DNA from: JAJRXG01 sp964640065
GTDB taxonomy: Bacteria; Bacteroidota; Bacteroidia; Chitinophagales; Saprospiraceae
Direction: 5' to 3'
DNA length: 64,000 nucleotides
Assembly (NCBI GenBank): GCA_964640065.1
Contig: CAZXIE010000003.1
Location: 1 to 64,000 of the forward strand
Below, one piece after another: positions 35,024 to 43,937 of the stretch. Made by a program: the position numbers and the translations under genes. Below the pieces are notes generated by a model that ran no database searches, was not told the origin of the DNA, and saw only the letters and a program-made list of their open reading frames with translations. The first letter of the stretch is position 1; each line of letters starts with the position of its first letter.

Positions 35024-38000
35024 ATGCCTATGGGTAAGATTTACTTTTCAATTAGGTGTTGTTTTATAGTTCTTGGTTTACTGATCTCGTCTCAGTCTTT
35101 CGCCCAATCACTTTCATGTAATAATGGAGTGAATATATCGATGGATGAGAATTGTGAGGTTACGCTAAGTTCATCCTTGATCCTTAAAGGATCGGATGCG
35201 CAAGAAAATCCTATGAACTACCTTCTTAGTGTCAGAACACTAAACGGTACAATACCTCAAGATGTATTGGTTTATGATGCATCCACAAGCACTTTTTCAG
35301 ATACAATAGGACCACAAGGTGAGTTCCTTCTATTTTCTGAGCCGGGTGATTTTGTCGTCACGGTAGTTAGAAAATCAGATGGGATAACGTGCTGGGGCGA
35401 TTTGAAAGTAGAAGATAAGCTTCTACCTTTCGCTGTAGACTGTCCTTGTGCAGCTGGAGTGCCACCGACACCTGAGTGTTTTCTAAGTTGTGCGGCCATT
35501 CCAGAATTTAGAAACCAGACAACTATTTCTGGTGCTGCCGGACTCAATCCTGTCTTCATGGATAACTGTGAAGTAACAGTCGATGTGAGCTTCCGAGATG
35601 AGCTAACACAGGATACAGGTTGTGGTAATTTTATAATTACTAGAACCTGGTCTTCTTTGGTGCCTAACCCAGATGGTATGATGGTACCCAGAGATCTTAG
35701 ATGCGTTCAACGGTTCTTTTTTGAATCAGCAAACGTAGATGCCGTAGTTCCCCCTAGTGACCGAGTAGAAGTCACCTGCGGTATTGATACAGATCCTATG
35801 TCGCTCCGTGAATATTTCTCCGATACAGCTTTCTTTTCTAATCCCAACCTTGACACTGCTATTGTTCGTTCTTATCCTTCTATTGCTGCTACCGTGCCTG
35901 GATTTGGCACCACGCTTAGCATAATAGGAGAAGGCCTTAGTGGTAATTCAACTGATAATTTTTGCCAGTTAAATGCTGGCTATACTGATTCACCTTTGAT
36001 CCCTACTTGCGAGGGCATCGGTTATAAATTTGTTAGAACTTGGAATATCATAGACTGGTGTAATAATGGAACACTTCCTCGATTAACGCAGATCATAAAG
36101 GTCAGTGACACGGAAGGACCCATGTGCATTGTACGTGATACCATAGCAAATGTGAGTACAAGTGCTCATGCATGTTCTGCAGATGTAATCGTACCTGCAC
36201 CTGATTCTCTTTATGATAACTGTGCTGCGACAAGTGATCTGATTTGGAGAGCATTTGTAGAAGTAGATGGTGTAATTATAGAAGCCAACTCTGCTAATGG
36301 AAATCTGCTTAATAATTTACCAGCAGGCGCGCATACAGTAACCTATGAAGTAACTGACCCTTGCGGAAATTCTTCTCAGAAGACGTCTATAATAGTTATA
36401 AAAGACTTGATTCGCCCAGTAGCCATCGCAAAGAGATCTATAAAAATAACTTTTGCTTCTTTTGATGGAGATTGTACAGCTAAGGTTTTTACAAGTAATA
36501 TAGACGCTGGTAGTTTTGATAATTGTGATGATGATCCAGAAATTGGGATTAGAAGATTTGGAACAAATGATGCATTTACTGACTTTGTCAAATTCAATGG
36601 TAATGATCTTTCTGGCATCTCCGATGATGGAAATCCTATCGGTGAAGTAGTTATAGAATTAGAAGTAAGAGATGACTGCGACAATGTCAATCTTGCTTGG
36701 ACGACTGTAAAACTTCAAGACAACCAATCTGATGTAAATGTCAGTTGTGGTGATCTCGATATAGACTTACCCTGTACATCATCTCTAGATGAAGAGATTG
36801 CTAACAATCAACCTACAGTCATATTAAGTGGGTGTACGGATAGACCGCTTACTGTAATGCACACTTTGCGATCATCGGCTATCAATCCTACTTGTAATAC
36901 TGGTACTGCGATTGTTGACTACTTTATAGAAGGCTCTAGCGATATTATTTGCACAAAGACTTTCACACTCATGGATCCAGAGCCGATTAGTATTATTTGG
37001 CCTGATCCTGTGATTACAGTAAGTTGCTCAGATGATGACTTTGGTGATCCTATCATCACAGGTGGCATATGTTCTGATCCGAATGTAACAGAGACGATGT
37101 CAGAGTTTTCTGTGCCACCAGGACTAGGATTTTGTAGAAATATTTTAAGAGAGATAACTGTGATTGATTTCTGCACATTTGTGCCGAATAGCGGCGACTC
37201 TACTGGTGTATACAGATTCATACAATCTATCAAGGTTCAAGATAACGATCGACCTACTATAGAGTGTACTGATGCTGTATTCGAATCCAATGCTGGATGT
37301 GGTGCTGTAGGTATTGTTGTATCTGCTTCAGGTACTGATACGGGTATTTGCAATGATGGTCTTACTTGGTTTGCAGCTATCGATGCAGATGGCGACGGTA
37401 TCTTTGAGATCGAACTTGACGTAATCGGTGATGAAAATGTAACGGCAGTCGTACCAGGTACGATTCCAGTTGGACTTCATGATGTAAGATGGAGAGCACT
37501 CGACAGTTGTGGTAACAGTGATGAGGCGGTTTGCTTACTTACGGTAGAAGACTCTACTGCTCCTCAAGCTATATGCTTAGGTGCTATCTCTACAGCTACT
37601 ATGGGTACTGATGGAACAGTAACTATATGGGCTGGGGATTTTGATCCTAATGGCTCGTCTACGGATGACTGTGATGACGATCTCATATATAGTTTCAGTG
37701 CTACTAATCAAAACATGCCTAGTAGAACATTTACTTGTGCTGACCTGCCGGATGGTGTTGGTACTGTTGTGGAGCTTCGTATTTATGTTTTTGACCAAAG
37801 TGGCAATAGTGACTTCTGTGTTTCTACGATTCGTATAGACGATAACTTAGATGCCTGTGATAATGCGCATCAAGATGATAACACTGATGGCGAAGTTGAA
37901 GATGAAGGTAATGGAGCATCGAGTTTAATCTCTGGATTAATAGAGACACCACAAGGAGATAGACTAGAATCAGCTGTAGTTCAAAACTTCAGCGTATCTC

Positions 38001-39130
38001 AGAACCTAGTTCTGTCGGAGATGACTGGCCTAGAAGGTATTTATGCCTTTGCTGACAATGCACTTATGTCTGACTACGAGATATCCGTAGATCTCACAGG
38101 TGATGACCTCAATGGCGTTTCAACATTAGATCTAGTTCTTATACAGAGACACATACTAGGTATATCAGAATTAGACAGTCCGTACAAATTGATTGCTGCA
38201 GATGTTACCGAGGATACTCGTATATCTGCTATTGATCTAGTACAAATACGTAACCTTATTCTAGGTAGGACAGCAGAATTCCCAAGTGGTAATTCTTGGA
38301 CATTCATACCTGCGGATTTCACATTTGCTGACCCAAGCTTTCCTTGGCCAATTAGAGAGACGATCGAAGTTTCTCAACTCAGCCAGGATCAACCTGATCA
38401 GGACTTTATCGGTATCAAGCTAGGAGATGTCAATGGAAATGCAATAGCTAATAGTGGACTAGCAGGAGCTAATCGTTCTACAGTGATTGCTACAACTATC
38501 CTTCAGAATAAGGCTTACAACGCAGGAGAAAGAGTACAGGTTGATATACCTCTTACTCAATACAGTGATGTAGCTGGCTTGCAACTTGGATTAGAAATAT
38601 CTGGTCAGTGGTTACCGCAGGTGAGTATTAATGGAAAAGAACTATCTGCAGATAACTACCTCTTAGAAGAGGGTAAGTTATATCTAAGTTTATCTGCTTT
38701 TAGTGGTGAGCTAGATAAGAGCATATTGCAAGTAGCATTTCAATCAGATAACAAAGGAAGTCTCTCTGATGATCTAAGCTTACTTCAGGCTTTTGCTTCT
38801 GAGATATACTTTGGTGAAGAACTTACTGTTGGAGAAGTACAATTCCAATATTCATCTATAACTGATGAAGAAATTGTACTCTATCAGAATACGCCTAATC
38901 CATTTACAGATCAGACGTCGATAGCATTCAAGATTCATAAAGAAGGACTTGTCGATCTAACTGTTTTCGATCTTACAGGTCGACAGTTATATGGATCAAG
39001 TGCAGTTTATGAGTCTGGGACTCATACGATAGCACTCTCACAAGATCTTTTAGATCATGACGGAGTGATGTACTATCAAGTAAACTTTGAAGATAAAGTG
39101 ATCACTAAAAAGATGATCAGCTTTAGATAA
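35024..39130 (+). CDS. giant T9SS type-A surface protein with dockerin-like and cohesin-like modules
   Basis: A 1368-residue secreted protein with a signal peptide (cleavage after F-A-Q near 28). The N-terminal module contains S-L-S-C-N-N-G-V-N-I-S and C-W-G-D-L-K-V-E-D-K. Several cysteine-bearing HYR-like beta repeats follow (about 150-960), with T-W-N-I-I-D-W-C and D-A-G-S-F-D-N-C signatures. A carboxypeptidase-regulatory-like beta domain spans about 963-1020. A dockerin-like pair (about 1022-1082) has a second calcium loop D-V-T-E-D-T-R-I-S-A-I-D. A cohesin-like beta domain (about 1150-1280) precedes the type-A sorting domain (Y-Q-N-T-P-N-P-F, about 1285-1368). It is homologous to the 1504-residue protein. 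ATG 35024; ATG 35030 is an alternative. Confidence 0.92.
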   Translation: MPMGKIYFSIRCCFIVLGLLISSQSFAQSLSCNNGVNISMDENCEVTLSSSLILKGSDAQENPMNYLLSVRTLNGTIPQDVLVYDASTSTFSDTIGPQGEFLLFSEPGDFVVTVVRKSDGITCWGDLKVEDKLLPFAVDCPCAAGVPPTPECFLSCAAIPEFRNQTTISGAAGLNPVFMDNCEVTVDVSFRDELTQDTGCGNFIITRTWSSLVPNPDGMMVPRDLRCVQRFFFESANVDAVVPPSDRVEVTCGIDTDPMSLREYFSDTAFFSNPNLDTAIVRSYPSIAATVPGFGTTLSIIGEGLSGNSTDNFCQLNAGYTDSPLIPTCEGIGYKFVRTWNIIDWCNNGTLPRLTQIIKVSDTEGPMCIVRDTIANVSTSAHACSADVIVPAPDSLYDNCAATSDLIWRAFVEVDGVIIEANSANGNLLNNLPAGAHTVTYEVTDPCGNSSQKTSIIVIKDLIRPVAIAKRSIKITFASFDGDCTAKVFTSNIDAGSFDNCDDDPEIGIRRFGTNDAFTDFVKFNGNDLSGISDDGNPIGEVVIELEVRDDCDNVNLAWTTVKLQDNQSDVNVSCGDLDIDLPCTSSLDEEIANNQPTVILSGCTDRPLTVMHTLRSSAINPTCNTGTAIVDYFIEGSSDIICTKTFTLMDPEPISIIWPDPVITVSCSDDDFGDPIITGGICSDPNVTETMSEFSVPPGLGFCRNILREITVIDFCTFVPNSGDSTGVYRFIQSIKVQDNDRPTIECTDAVFESNAGCGAVGIVVSASGTDTGICNDGLTWFAAIDADGDGIFEIELDVIGDENVTAVVPGTIPVGLHDVRWRALDSCGNSDEAVCLLTVEDSTAPQAICLGAISTATMGTDGTVTIWAGDFDPNGSSTDDCDDDLIYSFSATNQNMPSRTFTCADLPDGVGTVVELRIYVFDQSGNSDFCVSTIRIDDNLDACDNAHQDDNTDGEVEDEGNGASSLISGLIETPQGDRLESAVVQNFSVSQNLVLSEMTGLEGIYAFADNALMSDYEISVDLTGDDLNGVSTLDLVLIQRHILGISELDSPYKLIAADVTEDTRISAIDLVQIRNLILGRTAEFPSGNSWTFIPADFTFADPSFPWPIRETIEVSQLSQDQPDQDFIGIKLGDVNGNAIANSGLAGANRSTVIATTILQNKAYNAGERVQVDIPLTQYSDVAGLQLGLEISGQWLPQVSINGKELSADNYLLEEGKLYLSLSAFSGELDKSILQVAFQSDNKGSLSDDLSLLQAFASEIYFGEELTVGEVQFQYSSITDEEIVLYQNTPNPFTDQTSIAFKIHKEGLVDLTVFDLTGRQLYGSSAVYESGTHTIALSQDLLDHDGVMYYQVNFEDKVITKKMISFR

Positions 39131-39157
39131 ACGTATAATGATGACTACGTTTTAATT

Positions 39158-39188
39158 AAAAAGGGAGGCACATTGTGTCTCCCTTTTT
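39158..39188. terminator. bidirectional terminator
   Basis: AAAAAGGGAG and CTCCCTTTTT form a ten-pair stem, extended by GCAC/GTGT around an ATT loop, with A and T tracts on either side. It serves both the 1368-residue protein gene (plus) and the FadL-like gene (minus). Confidence 0.9.
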
Positions 39189-39194
39189 CTTTTT

Positions 39195-39207
39195 CACTTT
39201 TGTAAAT
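39195..39207 (-). repeat. dispersed motif, near copy with AAAA loop
   Basis: ATTTACAAAAGTG on the minus strand. It differs from the strict consensus only in the first loop base (A for G). It is intergenic. Confidence 0.6.
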
Positions 39208-39212
39208 ATCTC

Positions 39213-40706
39213 TTATAATTTATAACCAAAAGTTGTAGAGATCAGTTGCCTATTCTGCTCTATACTAACGAAAGGTTCAGTATTAATATCAAGGAGGGCA
39301 TAAGGACTATAGTTAGTATTTAGTGATCGAAGAGTATAGGCAACATCCACATAAAATCTATTCCCTCTATAACCTAGTCCTGCACTAAGACTTGGATCGT
39401 AATCTAGTATACCTGCATCTTGAAAAGGACTATCAATCATGTTAACTCCTAACCTAAGTCTATAAAACTTATAGGCCAGTTCTGTTCCAAGTCTGATATT
39501 GAGAGCTGGCCCAAGTAAATCGTCTATTTCTGCATTTAAGTCATCTTCAAAAAATTGATCTGCAGGATCATTAGAGTTGGCAGTGAGATTAAAGCTCGCA
39601 CCACTATAGTTGACATATTCTACTTCCCCTGATAAGAATCCTCGTAATTCTCCAAATTTATATAGGTAACCAAGTCCACCTATGGCTCTCCAAGCTCCAG
39701 AGAGTTGGTATTCGAATTCTGAAAGTGGACTTTGGGCTGTTTCGATATTAGATGCTCCGTCTTGTGTGAAAGAATAACTCACTTCAGTATCGAAGTCATC
39801 TGTCAGTATAAATACAGACCTCGTATGGATAGATGCACCTAATCTTAATCGGTTATTAATTTTATATATGATACCTAACTTCAAGTTAGCACCAACACCT
39901 GAAGTATTGAGATTTTGATCAAAGGTGAGATCGTCAAAAAGATCTACTTCATCAGCATTATCTACTTCTGCATATCTACGCTGCTCGGTGAAGCTCAAGA
40001 AAGGAAAACCTAACGTCGCACCCCAGCTAAATTTATTCTTGATGTTAGATCCTACGCTGAGGAATATTTCATTGAGGGAGCCAGATCGAGTGATGACTTC
40101 ACTACGTGTTACTCGCTCTTGAAACGTATTGAAGTCACTAAGGTATTCGCCTTCAAAGTCGCCTTCAAAGATAGCTCCTGCATCAAACGCTGGCCCTGCT
40201 TCGAATGGACCCAAATCATTGAGTCCATTGCCAAAAGCTTGTTCTAGGAACCTTTGGACGATTGTTCCTGATGATTCTCCACTATATACGATCTCTTCAT
40301 TGAAGTCGGCGATGCGGTTATAACCTATCGCAAAGTTGATCGTCTTTGTATTAAAGTTCGCAGGGTTATAATGAAATACTGCAGCTATATTTCCTAGGCC
40401 TACTTTGCTGAGACTATTACTAGTAGCAGCTCCTCCATCTAGGGCTGCTATATTCTCAGTGTTGAGAAAATTGAGAGTGGCAGTTACTTCAGATTTTCTG
40501 AACTCTGCTATCCCCGCAGGATTGATGCTCGCAAGAGAGACGTCTGCACCAAGTGAGGAGAAAGCACCAGCTACACCAGCGAATCGCGCAGTATTATAGT
40601 TTTCATGAAAGGAATATCTAAGTGCATCATCTAGTGTCTGGCCTGCACAGGATATGGTAAAGAGTAGTAGTATGTATGTTATTGAATTCTTGATCATCAT
40701 AGTCAT
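39213..40706 (-). CDS. OmpP1/FadL-family outer membrane protein
   Basis: A 497-residue outer-membrane barrel of the FadL/OmpP1/TodX type, which lets hydrophobic compounds through the outer membrane. The signal peptide is M-T-M-M-I-K-N-S-I-T-Y-I-L-L-L-F with cleavage near 22. The N-terminal R-F-A-G-V-A-G-A-F-S-S-L-G-A-D and I-N-P-A-G-I-A-E-F motifs form the family's plug region, and about 14 amphipathic strands end in F-G-Y-K-L. The ATG at 40706 is preferred; an upstream in-frame start at 40769 would place 21 non-signal residues before the signal peptide. Confidence 0.88.
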   Translation of the reverse strand: MTMMIKNSITYILLLFTISCAGQTLDDALRYSFHENYNTARFAGVAGAFSSLGADVSLASINPAGIAEFRKSEVTATLNFLNTENIAALDGGAATSNSLSKVGLGNIAAVFHYNPANFNTKTINFAIGYNRIADFNEEIVYSGESSGTIVQRFLEQAFGNGLNDLGPFEAGPAFDAGAIFEGDFEGEYLSDFNTFQERVTRSEVITRSGSLNEIFLSVGSNIKNKFSWGATLGFPFLSFTEQRRYAEVDNADEVDLFDDLTFDQNLNTSGVGANLKLGIIYKINNRLRLGASIHTRSVFILTDDFDTEVSYSFTQDGASNIETAQSPLSEFEYQLSGAWRAIGGLGYLYKFGELRGFLSGEVEYVNYSGASFNLTANSNDPADQFFEDDLNAEIDDLLGPALNIRLGTELAYKFYRLRLGVNMIDSPFQDAGILDYDPSLSAGLGYRGNRFYVDVAYTLRSLNTNYSPYALLDINTEPFVSIEQNRQLISTTFGYKL

Positions 40707-40825
40707 AGTGGTTATGCGAAAATAGAAAGTGGTGGTGAGCTTCACCTCATTTACGGATGCAAAAGGCAAAAAAAATGGGTGAAAGCCGCATAGCCATCAC
40801 CCATTTGTATGTTATATTCTACCTA

Positions 40826-41788
40826 CTATCTAGGACTTCTTCTTGAACTTCTTGAGCTTGAAGATCTTGATACAGATCTGCTGCTGCTAGTTCCTGCACT
40901 TCTTCTAGAAGATGAACTAGTAGCTGATCTACGACTACTTCTTGAAGGAGAAGAAGTAGCTGACCTTCTTGATGATGATCTAGTAGCTGATCTACTAGTA
41001 CTTCTTGAAGGAGAAGTAGCACGAGAAGAAGATCTTCTACTCGTGCTTCTTGTAGAAGAAGTACGAGCTTTATTACCTGTGCCTCTTACACTTGTATTAG
41101 TTGCTCTAGAAGAAGCTCTCGTGCTTCCAGTTGTCCTAGATCTGTTGATCGTACTTCTTGAAGAAGATACCGCAGCAGCTTGCGTCGTTACGGTATTAAA
41201 CCTTGCACCTGGGTTAAAAGGTGGGCAGTAGTAACCGCCAGATCTTAGTGAGTTGAAGCCACCCACTCCAAATCCTCCAGCTCCGAATCCGCCACCAAAT
41301 CTGTTAAATCTGTTGAATTGACCGAATCTGTTGAATCCTCTATTGAAAGGATTGTACCCGTATGGAGAGAAACTTGAGAAAGCTGATGGAATACCAAAGT
41401 TAAAGCTTAACCCAATTCGATTCAAATTGCTATAGCCAAATACACCACCGATAGGCGTACCGTAAGGATTGAAGAGGTACGAGCTTCTGCTGTAGAAGTT
41501 AGAGAACCTTAGATTATTAAATCTATTAGTAAATCTATACGCATCTACATCGTAGTCGTTTTCTCTGTATTGTAGGTATTCGTCATATTCGTCCTCATCG
41601 TACGTATATGCCTCATCTATCGTTGCGTCATCAAAATCTTGGTATGCAAGATCTTCTGTTTGATATGCTGCAGTAGGTAATTCTGACTCATCAAAATAGA
41701 GATCGTCAAACTGAGCATTTATACTAGTCGTTCCTAAAGCGAACAATACTAGGCTCAGTAGCCAGTGAATTTTTTTAGTTTTTTTCAT
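40826..41788 (-). CDS. secreted protein with Ser/Arg-repeat C-terminus
   Basis: A 320-residue protein in three parts. A signal peptide (cleavage near residue 25) leads to an acidic, Asp/Tyr-rich segment (about 26-80). A Phe/Asn/Gly-rich middle follows (about 85-195: F-N-R-F-G-Q-F-N-R-F, G-G-G-F-G-A-G-G-F). The C-terminal part of about 115 residues (205-320) is made almost only of Ser, Arg, Thr and Ala, in R-S-S-S-R-R-S-like runs. The tail is strongly basic and likely disordered, resembling eukaryotic RS domains in composition only. It might bind polyanions or self-associate. No family is recognised. Slippage-prone repeats make the opposite strand open too. Confidence 0.82.
   Translation of the reverse strand: MKKTKKIHWLLSLVLFALGTTSINAQFDDLYFDESELPTAAYQTEDLAYQDFDDATIDEAYTYDEDEYDEYLQYRENDYDVDAYRFTNRFNNLRFSNFYSRSSYLFNPYGTPIGGVFGYSNLNRIGLSFNFGIPSAFSSFSPYGYNPFNRGFNRFGQFNRFNRFGGGFGAGGFGVGGFNSLRSGGYYCPPFNPGARFNTVTTQAAAVSSSRSTINRSRTTGSTRASSRATNTSVRGTGNKARTSSTRSTSRRSSSRATSPSRSTSRSATRSSSRRSATSSPSRSSRRSATSSSSRRSAGTSSSRSVSRSSSSRSSRRSPR
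40917..41042. repeat. imperfect 63-bp tandem repeat inside the Ser/Arg tail
   Basis: The segment beginning CTAGTAGCTGATCTAC at 40917 recurs at 40980, exactly 63 bases (21 codons) later. Both contain ACTTCTTGAAGGAGAAG, at 40937 and 41000. This suggests the tail grew by in-frame duplication. Confidence 0.7.
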
Positions 41789-42148
41789 TGTCGAAGAATT
41801 TAAAAGTACTAAATCGATGTATCACTATCAAAACTATATGATAAAGATACATTTATAGCTTAAAATCTGCTTAAATCTATTCTTAACATACGTTAATGTC
41901 GTATTGTATTGACTATCAGCGGATAACTACAACATTAAGACGCATACAAAGTGCTTTAGGCACTAAAAATTTGGACGTTAACACTCTTTTTAACATTTGA
42001 TACGGCGAGAACTGGATTTCCTTTTGTCTCAGTCCACCCATTTCAGCTCTATTATCCATTATCCTAACATCATAAAATCCCTGTTTGAAGGACCAAAACA
42101 TTAGTTTTGCTGCTTTTTGAGGTCTTATCAGGATAAACGAATAAGTAT
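41789..42148. other. gene-free divergent region between the Ser/Arg protein and proS
   Basis: There is no convincing gene. A small 79-residue minus-strand frame (41916-42155) overlaps the proS start and looks non-coding. The only structure noted is an AGTGC-TTTAG-GCACT hairpin at 41950-41964. Promoters of both flanking genes should lie here, but no exact -7 box was found. Confidence 0.5.
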
Positions 42149-43615
42149 ATGGCAAAGGAGATTACACCAAGATCAGAGGATTATAGCAAATGGTATCTCG
42201 ATATAGTAAAGAAAGCAGGTTTAGCGGATAACTCTGCTGTCAGGGGATGTATGGTCATAAAACCTACCGGATATGCCATCTGGGAGAAGATGAAGGACCA
42301 ACTTGATCAGATGTTTAAAGATGCAGGCCATGTCAACGCTTACTTCCCTCTCTTTATCCCTAAAAGCTTCTTGAGTAAGGAGGCAGATCATGTAGAGGGA
42401 TTTGCGAAGGAGTGTGCTGTAGTTACCCACCACCGCCTGATGAATAATCCAGATGGAAGTGGAGTAGTGGTGGATCCAAGTGCTAAGCTAGACGAGGAGC
42501 TCATCGTCCGACCTACCTCTGAGACAATCATATGGCATACTTACAAAGATTGGATCAAGTCATATCGTGATCTTCCATTGCTAATCAATCAGTGGGCTAA
42601 TGTGGTCCGATGGGAGATGAGAACTAGACCTTTTCTACGTACAGCGGAGTTTTTATGGCAAGAAGGCCATACGGCTCATGCAACTGAAGGTGAGGCTATA
42701 GAGGAAGCCAGACTGATACATGATATATATGCCAAGTTTGCTGAAGAGTATATGGCGATGCCAGTTATCAAAGGAGCTAAGTCTGCAAATGAGAGATTTG
42801 CGGGAGCGATAGATACATATACTATAGAAGCCCTTATGCAAGATGGAAAAGCACTTCAGGCGGGCACATCTCATTTCTTAGGTCAGAACTTTGCAAAGGC
42901 TTTTGATGTAAAGTACCTCACTAGCGAAAATCGCGAGGAGCACGTATGGGCGACTTCTTGGGGAGTGTCAACTAGACTAGTTGGAGGACTGATCATGACC
43001 CACTCCGACGATGAAGGTCTCGTACTTCCACCGAAGTTAGCGCCCACTCAAGTTGTGATAGTACCAATACCAAAGCCATCTCCTGCTATTCTCGAAGTTG
43101 CTGAGAAGCTGCAAAAAGAACTGAAAGACAAAGGAGTCTCTGTCAAGATAGATCGTGATGAAAAGAAAAGGCCAGGTTTTAAGTTTGCTGAGTACGAGAT
43201 GAAAGGTGTACCAGTAAGACTTGGTATAGGTCAGCGCGACTTAGACAAGGGACAGATAGAAGTAGCGCGTCGAGATACTAAAACAAAAGAGTCACTACCT
43301 ATAGAAGGTATATCGAGCCGTATCGTTGATCTCCTTGATGATATACAAGCGAGTTTACTCAAGAAGGCCTTGGACTATCGCACAGAACATACTAACAAGG
43401 CGAATGATCTTGACACATTCAAATCCTTGCTTCAAGAGAAAGGTGGTTTTGTATCAGCTCATTGGGATGGAACTACCGAAAGTGAGTTGAAGATTAAAGA
43501 ACTTACGAAGGCAACCCTTCGATGCATTCCGCTTGATGCTGAAGACGAAGAAGGCAAGGATTTGATCTCTGGAGCACCATCTAAAAGAAGGGTATTATTT
43601 GCGAAAGCGTACTAA
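42149..43615 (+). CDS. proS: prolyl-tRNA synthetase, short archaeal/eukaryotic-like type
   Basis: A 488-residue class II synthetase charging tRNA-Pro. It is the short form (ProS type 3) without the bacterial editing insertion. Motif 2 region T-R-P-F-L-R-T-A-E-F-L-W-Q-E-G-H-T-A-H and motif 3 region G-V-S-T-R-L-V-G-G-L-I-M-T-H-S-D are intact. The anticodon domain (about 290-390) is followed by a C-terminal zinc-binding-like domain ending in A-K-A-Y. This form is usual in Bacteroidota. It starts with ATG. One copy of the dispersed motif is central and one forms the last codons. Confidence 0.95.
   Translation: MAKEITPRSEDYSKWYLDIVKKAGLADNSAVRGCMVIKPTGYAIWEKMKDQLDQMFKDAGHVNAYFPLFIPKSFLSKEADHVEGFAKECAVVTHHRLMNNPDGSGVVVDPSAKLDEELIVRPTSETIIWHTYKDWIKSYRDLPLLINQWANVVRWEMRTRPFLRTAEFLWQEGHTAHATEGEAIEEARLIHDIYAKFAEEYMAMPVIKGAKSANERFAGAIDTYTIEALMQDGKALQAGTSHFLGQNFAKAFDVKYLTSENREEHVWATSWGVSTRLVGGLIMTHSDDEGLVLPPKLAPTQVVIVPIPKPSPAILEVAEKLQKELKDKGVSVKIDRDEKKRPGFKFAEYEMKGVPVRLGIGQRDLDKGQIEVARRDTKTKESLPIEGISSRIVDLLDDIQASLLKKALDYRTEHTNKANDLDTFKSLLQEKGGFVSAHWDGTTESELKIKELTKATLRCIPLDAEDEEGKDLISGAPSKRRVLFAKAY
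42796..42808 (+). repeat. dispersed GNRA motif, copy 11
   Basis: ATTTGCGGGAGCG (pair G/C, loop GGGA), sense in proS, encoding F-A-G-A. Confidence 0.82.
43597..43609 (+). repeat. dispersed GNRA motif, copy 12
   Basis: ATTTGCGAAAGCG (pair G/C, loop GAAA), six bases before the proS stop, encoding F-A-K-A. Confidence 0.85.
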
Positions 43616-43645
43616 AGGCCTAATACCAAGTCTGATTTTATCCAA

Positions 43646-43677
43646 AGGAGGATCTTTTCTTCCCCTCCTCTCTTTTT
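43646..43677 (+). terminator. probable terminator of proS
   Basis: AGGAGG (43646-43651) pairs with CCTCCT (43664-43669), followed by CTC and five T. The stem is short with a 12-base loop, so the call is moderate. Confidence 0.5.
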
Positions 43678-43844
43678 AGCTATTTCTATAGGGGATAACC
43701 CTAGTGTAAAGATTTACTAAGAAATAGATCTATCATTTGACTATTTCAAATATATTTATCTTTATAATGTATATCATGGTGAACATCAGGAAGTTTTAGA
43801 TAGAGATTTTACTTATAAGATTCTTTACATATTAGTGTTTTCCA

Positions 43845-43852
43845 TATATTTG
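43845..43852 (+). promoter_or_regulatory. -7 box for the 1102-residue secreted protein gene
   Basis: TATATTTG exactly matches the Bacteroidota -7 consensus, 86 bases upstream of the ATG. A TTTA (43824-43827) lies 17 bases before it where the -33 TTTG would be. The predicted leader of about 80 bases contains the perfect palindrome CTGTGATATCACAG at 43893-43906. The rest of the 322-bp gap shows nothing further. Confidence 0.5.
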
Positions 43853-43937
43853 GCGCAACGTGACCTAACAACCTAGAGATAATAGACCACTTCTGTGATA
43901 TCACAGGTGTTTAAAAACCTCAAATTTTAGGATCAGT

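Noticed and set aside
40809..41231. 140-residue Leu/Glu/Asp-rich plus-strand frame
   Set aside because: It is the antisense of the Ser/Arg repeat coding region. The signal peptide and three-part design are on the minus strand.
41916..42155. 79-residue minus-strand frame upstream of proS
   Set aside because: It overlaps the proS start codon, has no recognisable features, and the divergent promoter region is expected here.
42400..42412. ATTTGCGAAGGAG and similar partial matches (for example at 40748, 54068, 58624)
   Set aside because: They break the GNRA loop or the co-varying pair and were not counted as copies of the dispersed motif.
43893..43906. CRP/FNR-type operator (CTGTGATATCACAG)
   Set aside because: The half-sites TGTGA and TCACA are two bases apart instead of six, so it does not fit CRP. 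Kept only as a leader palindrome.
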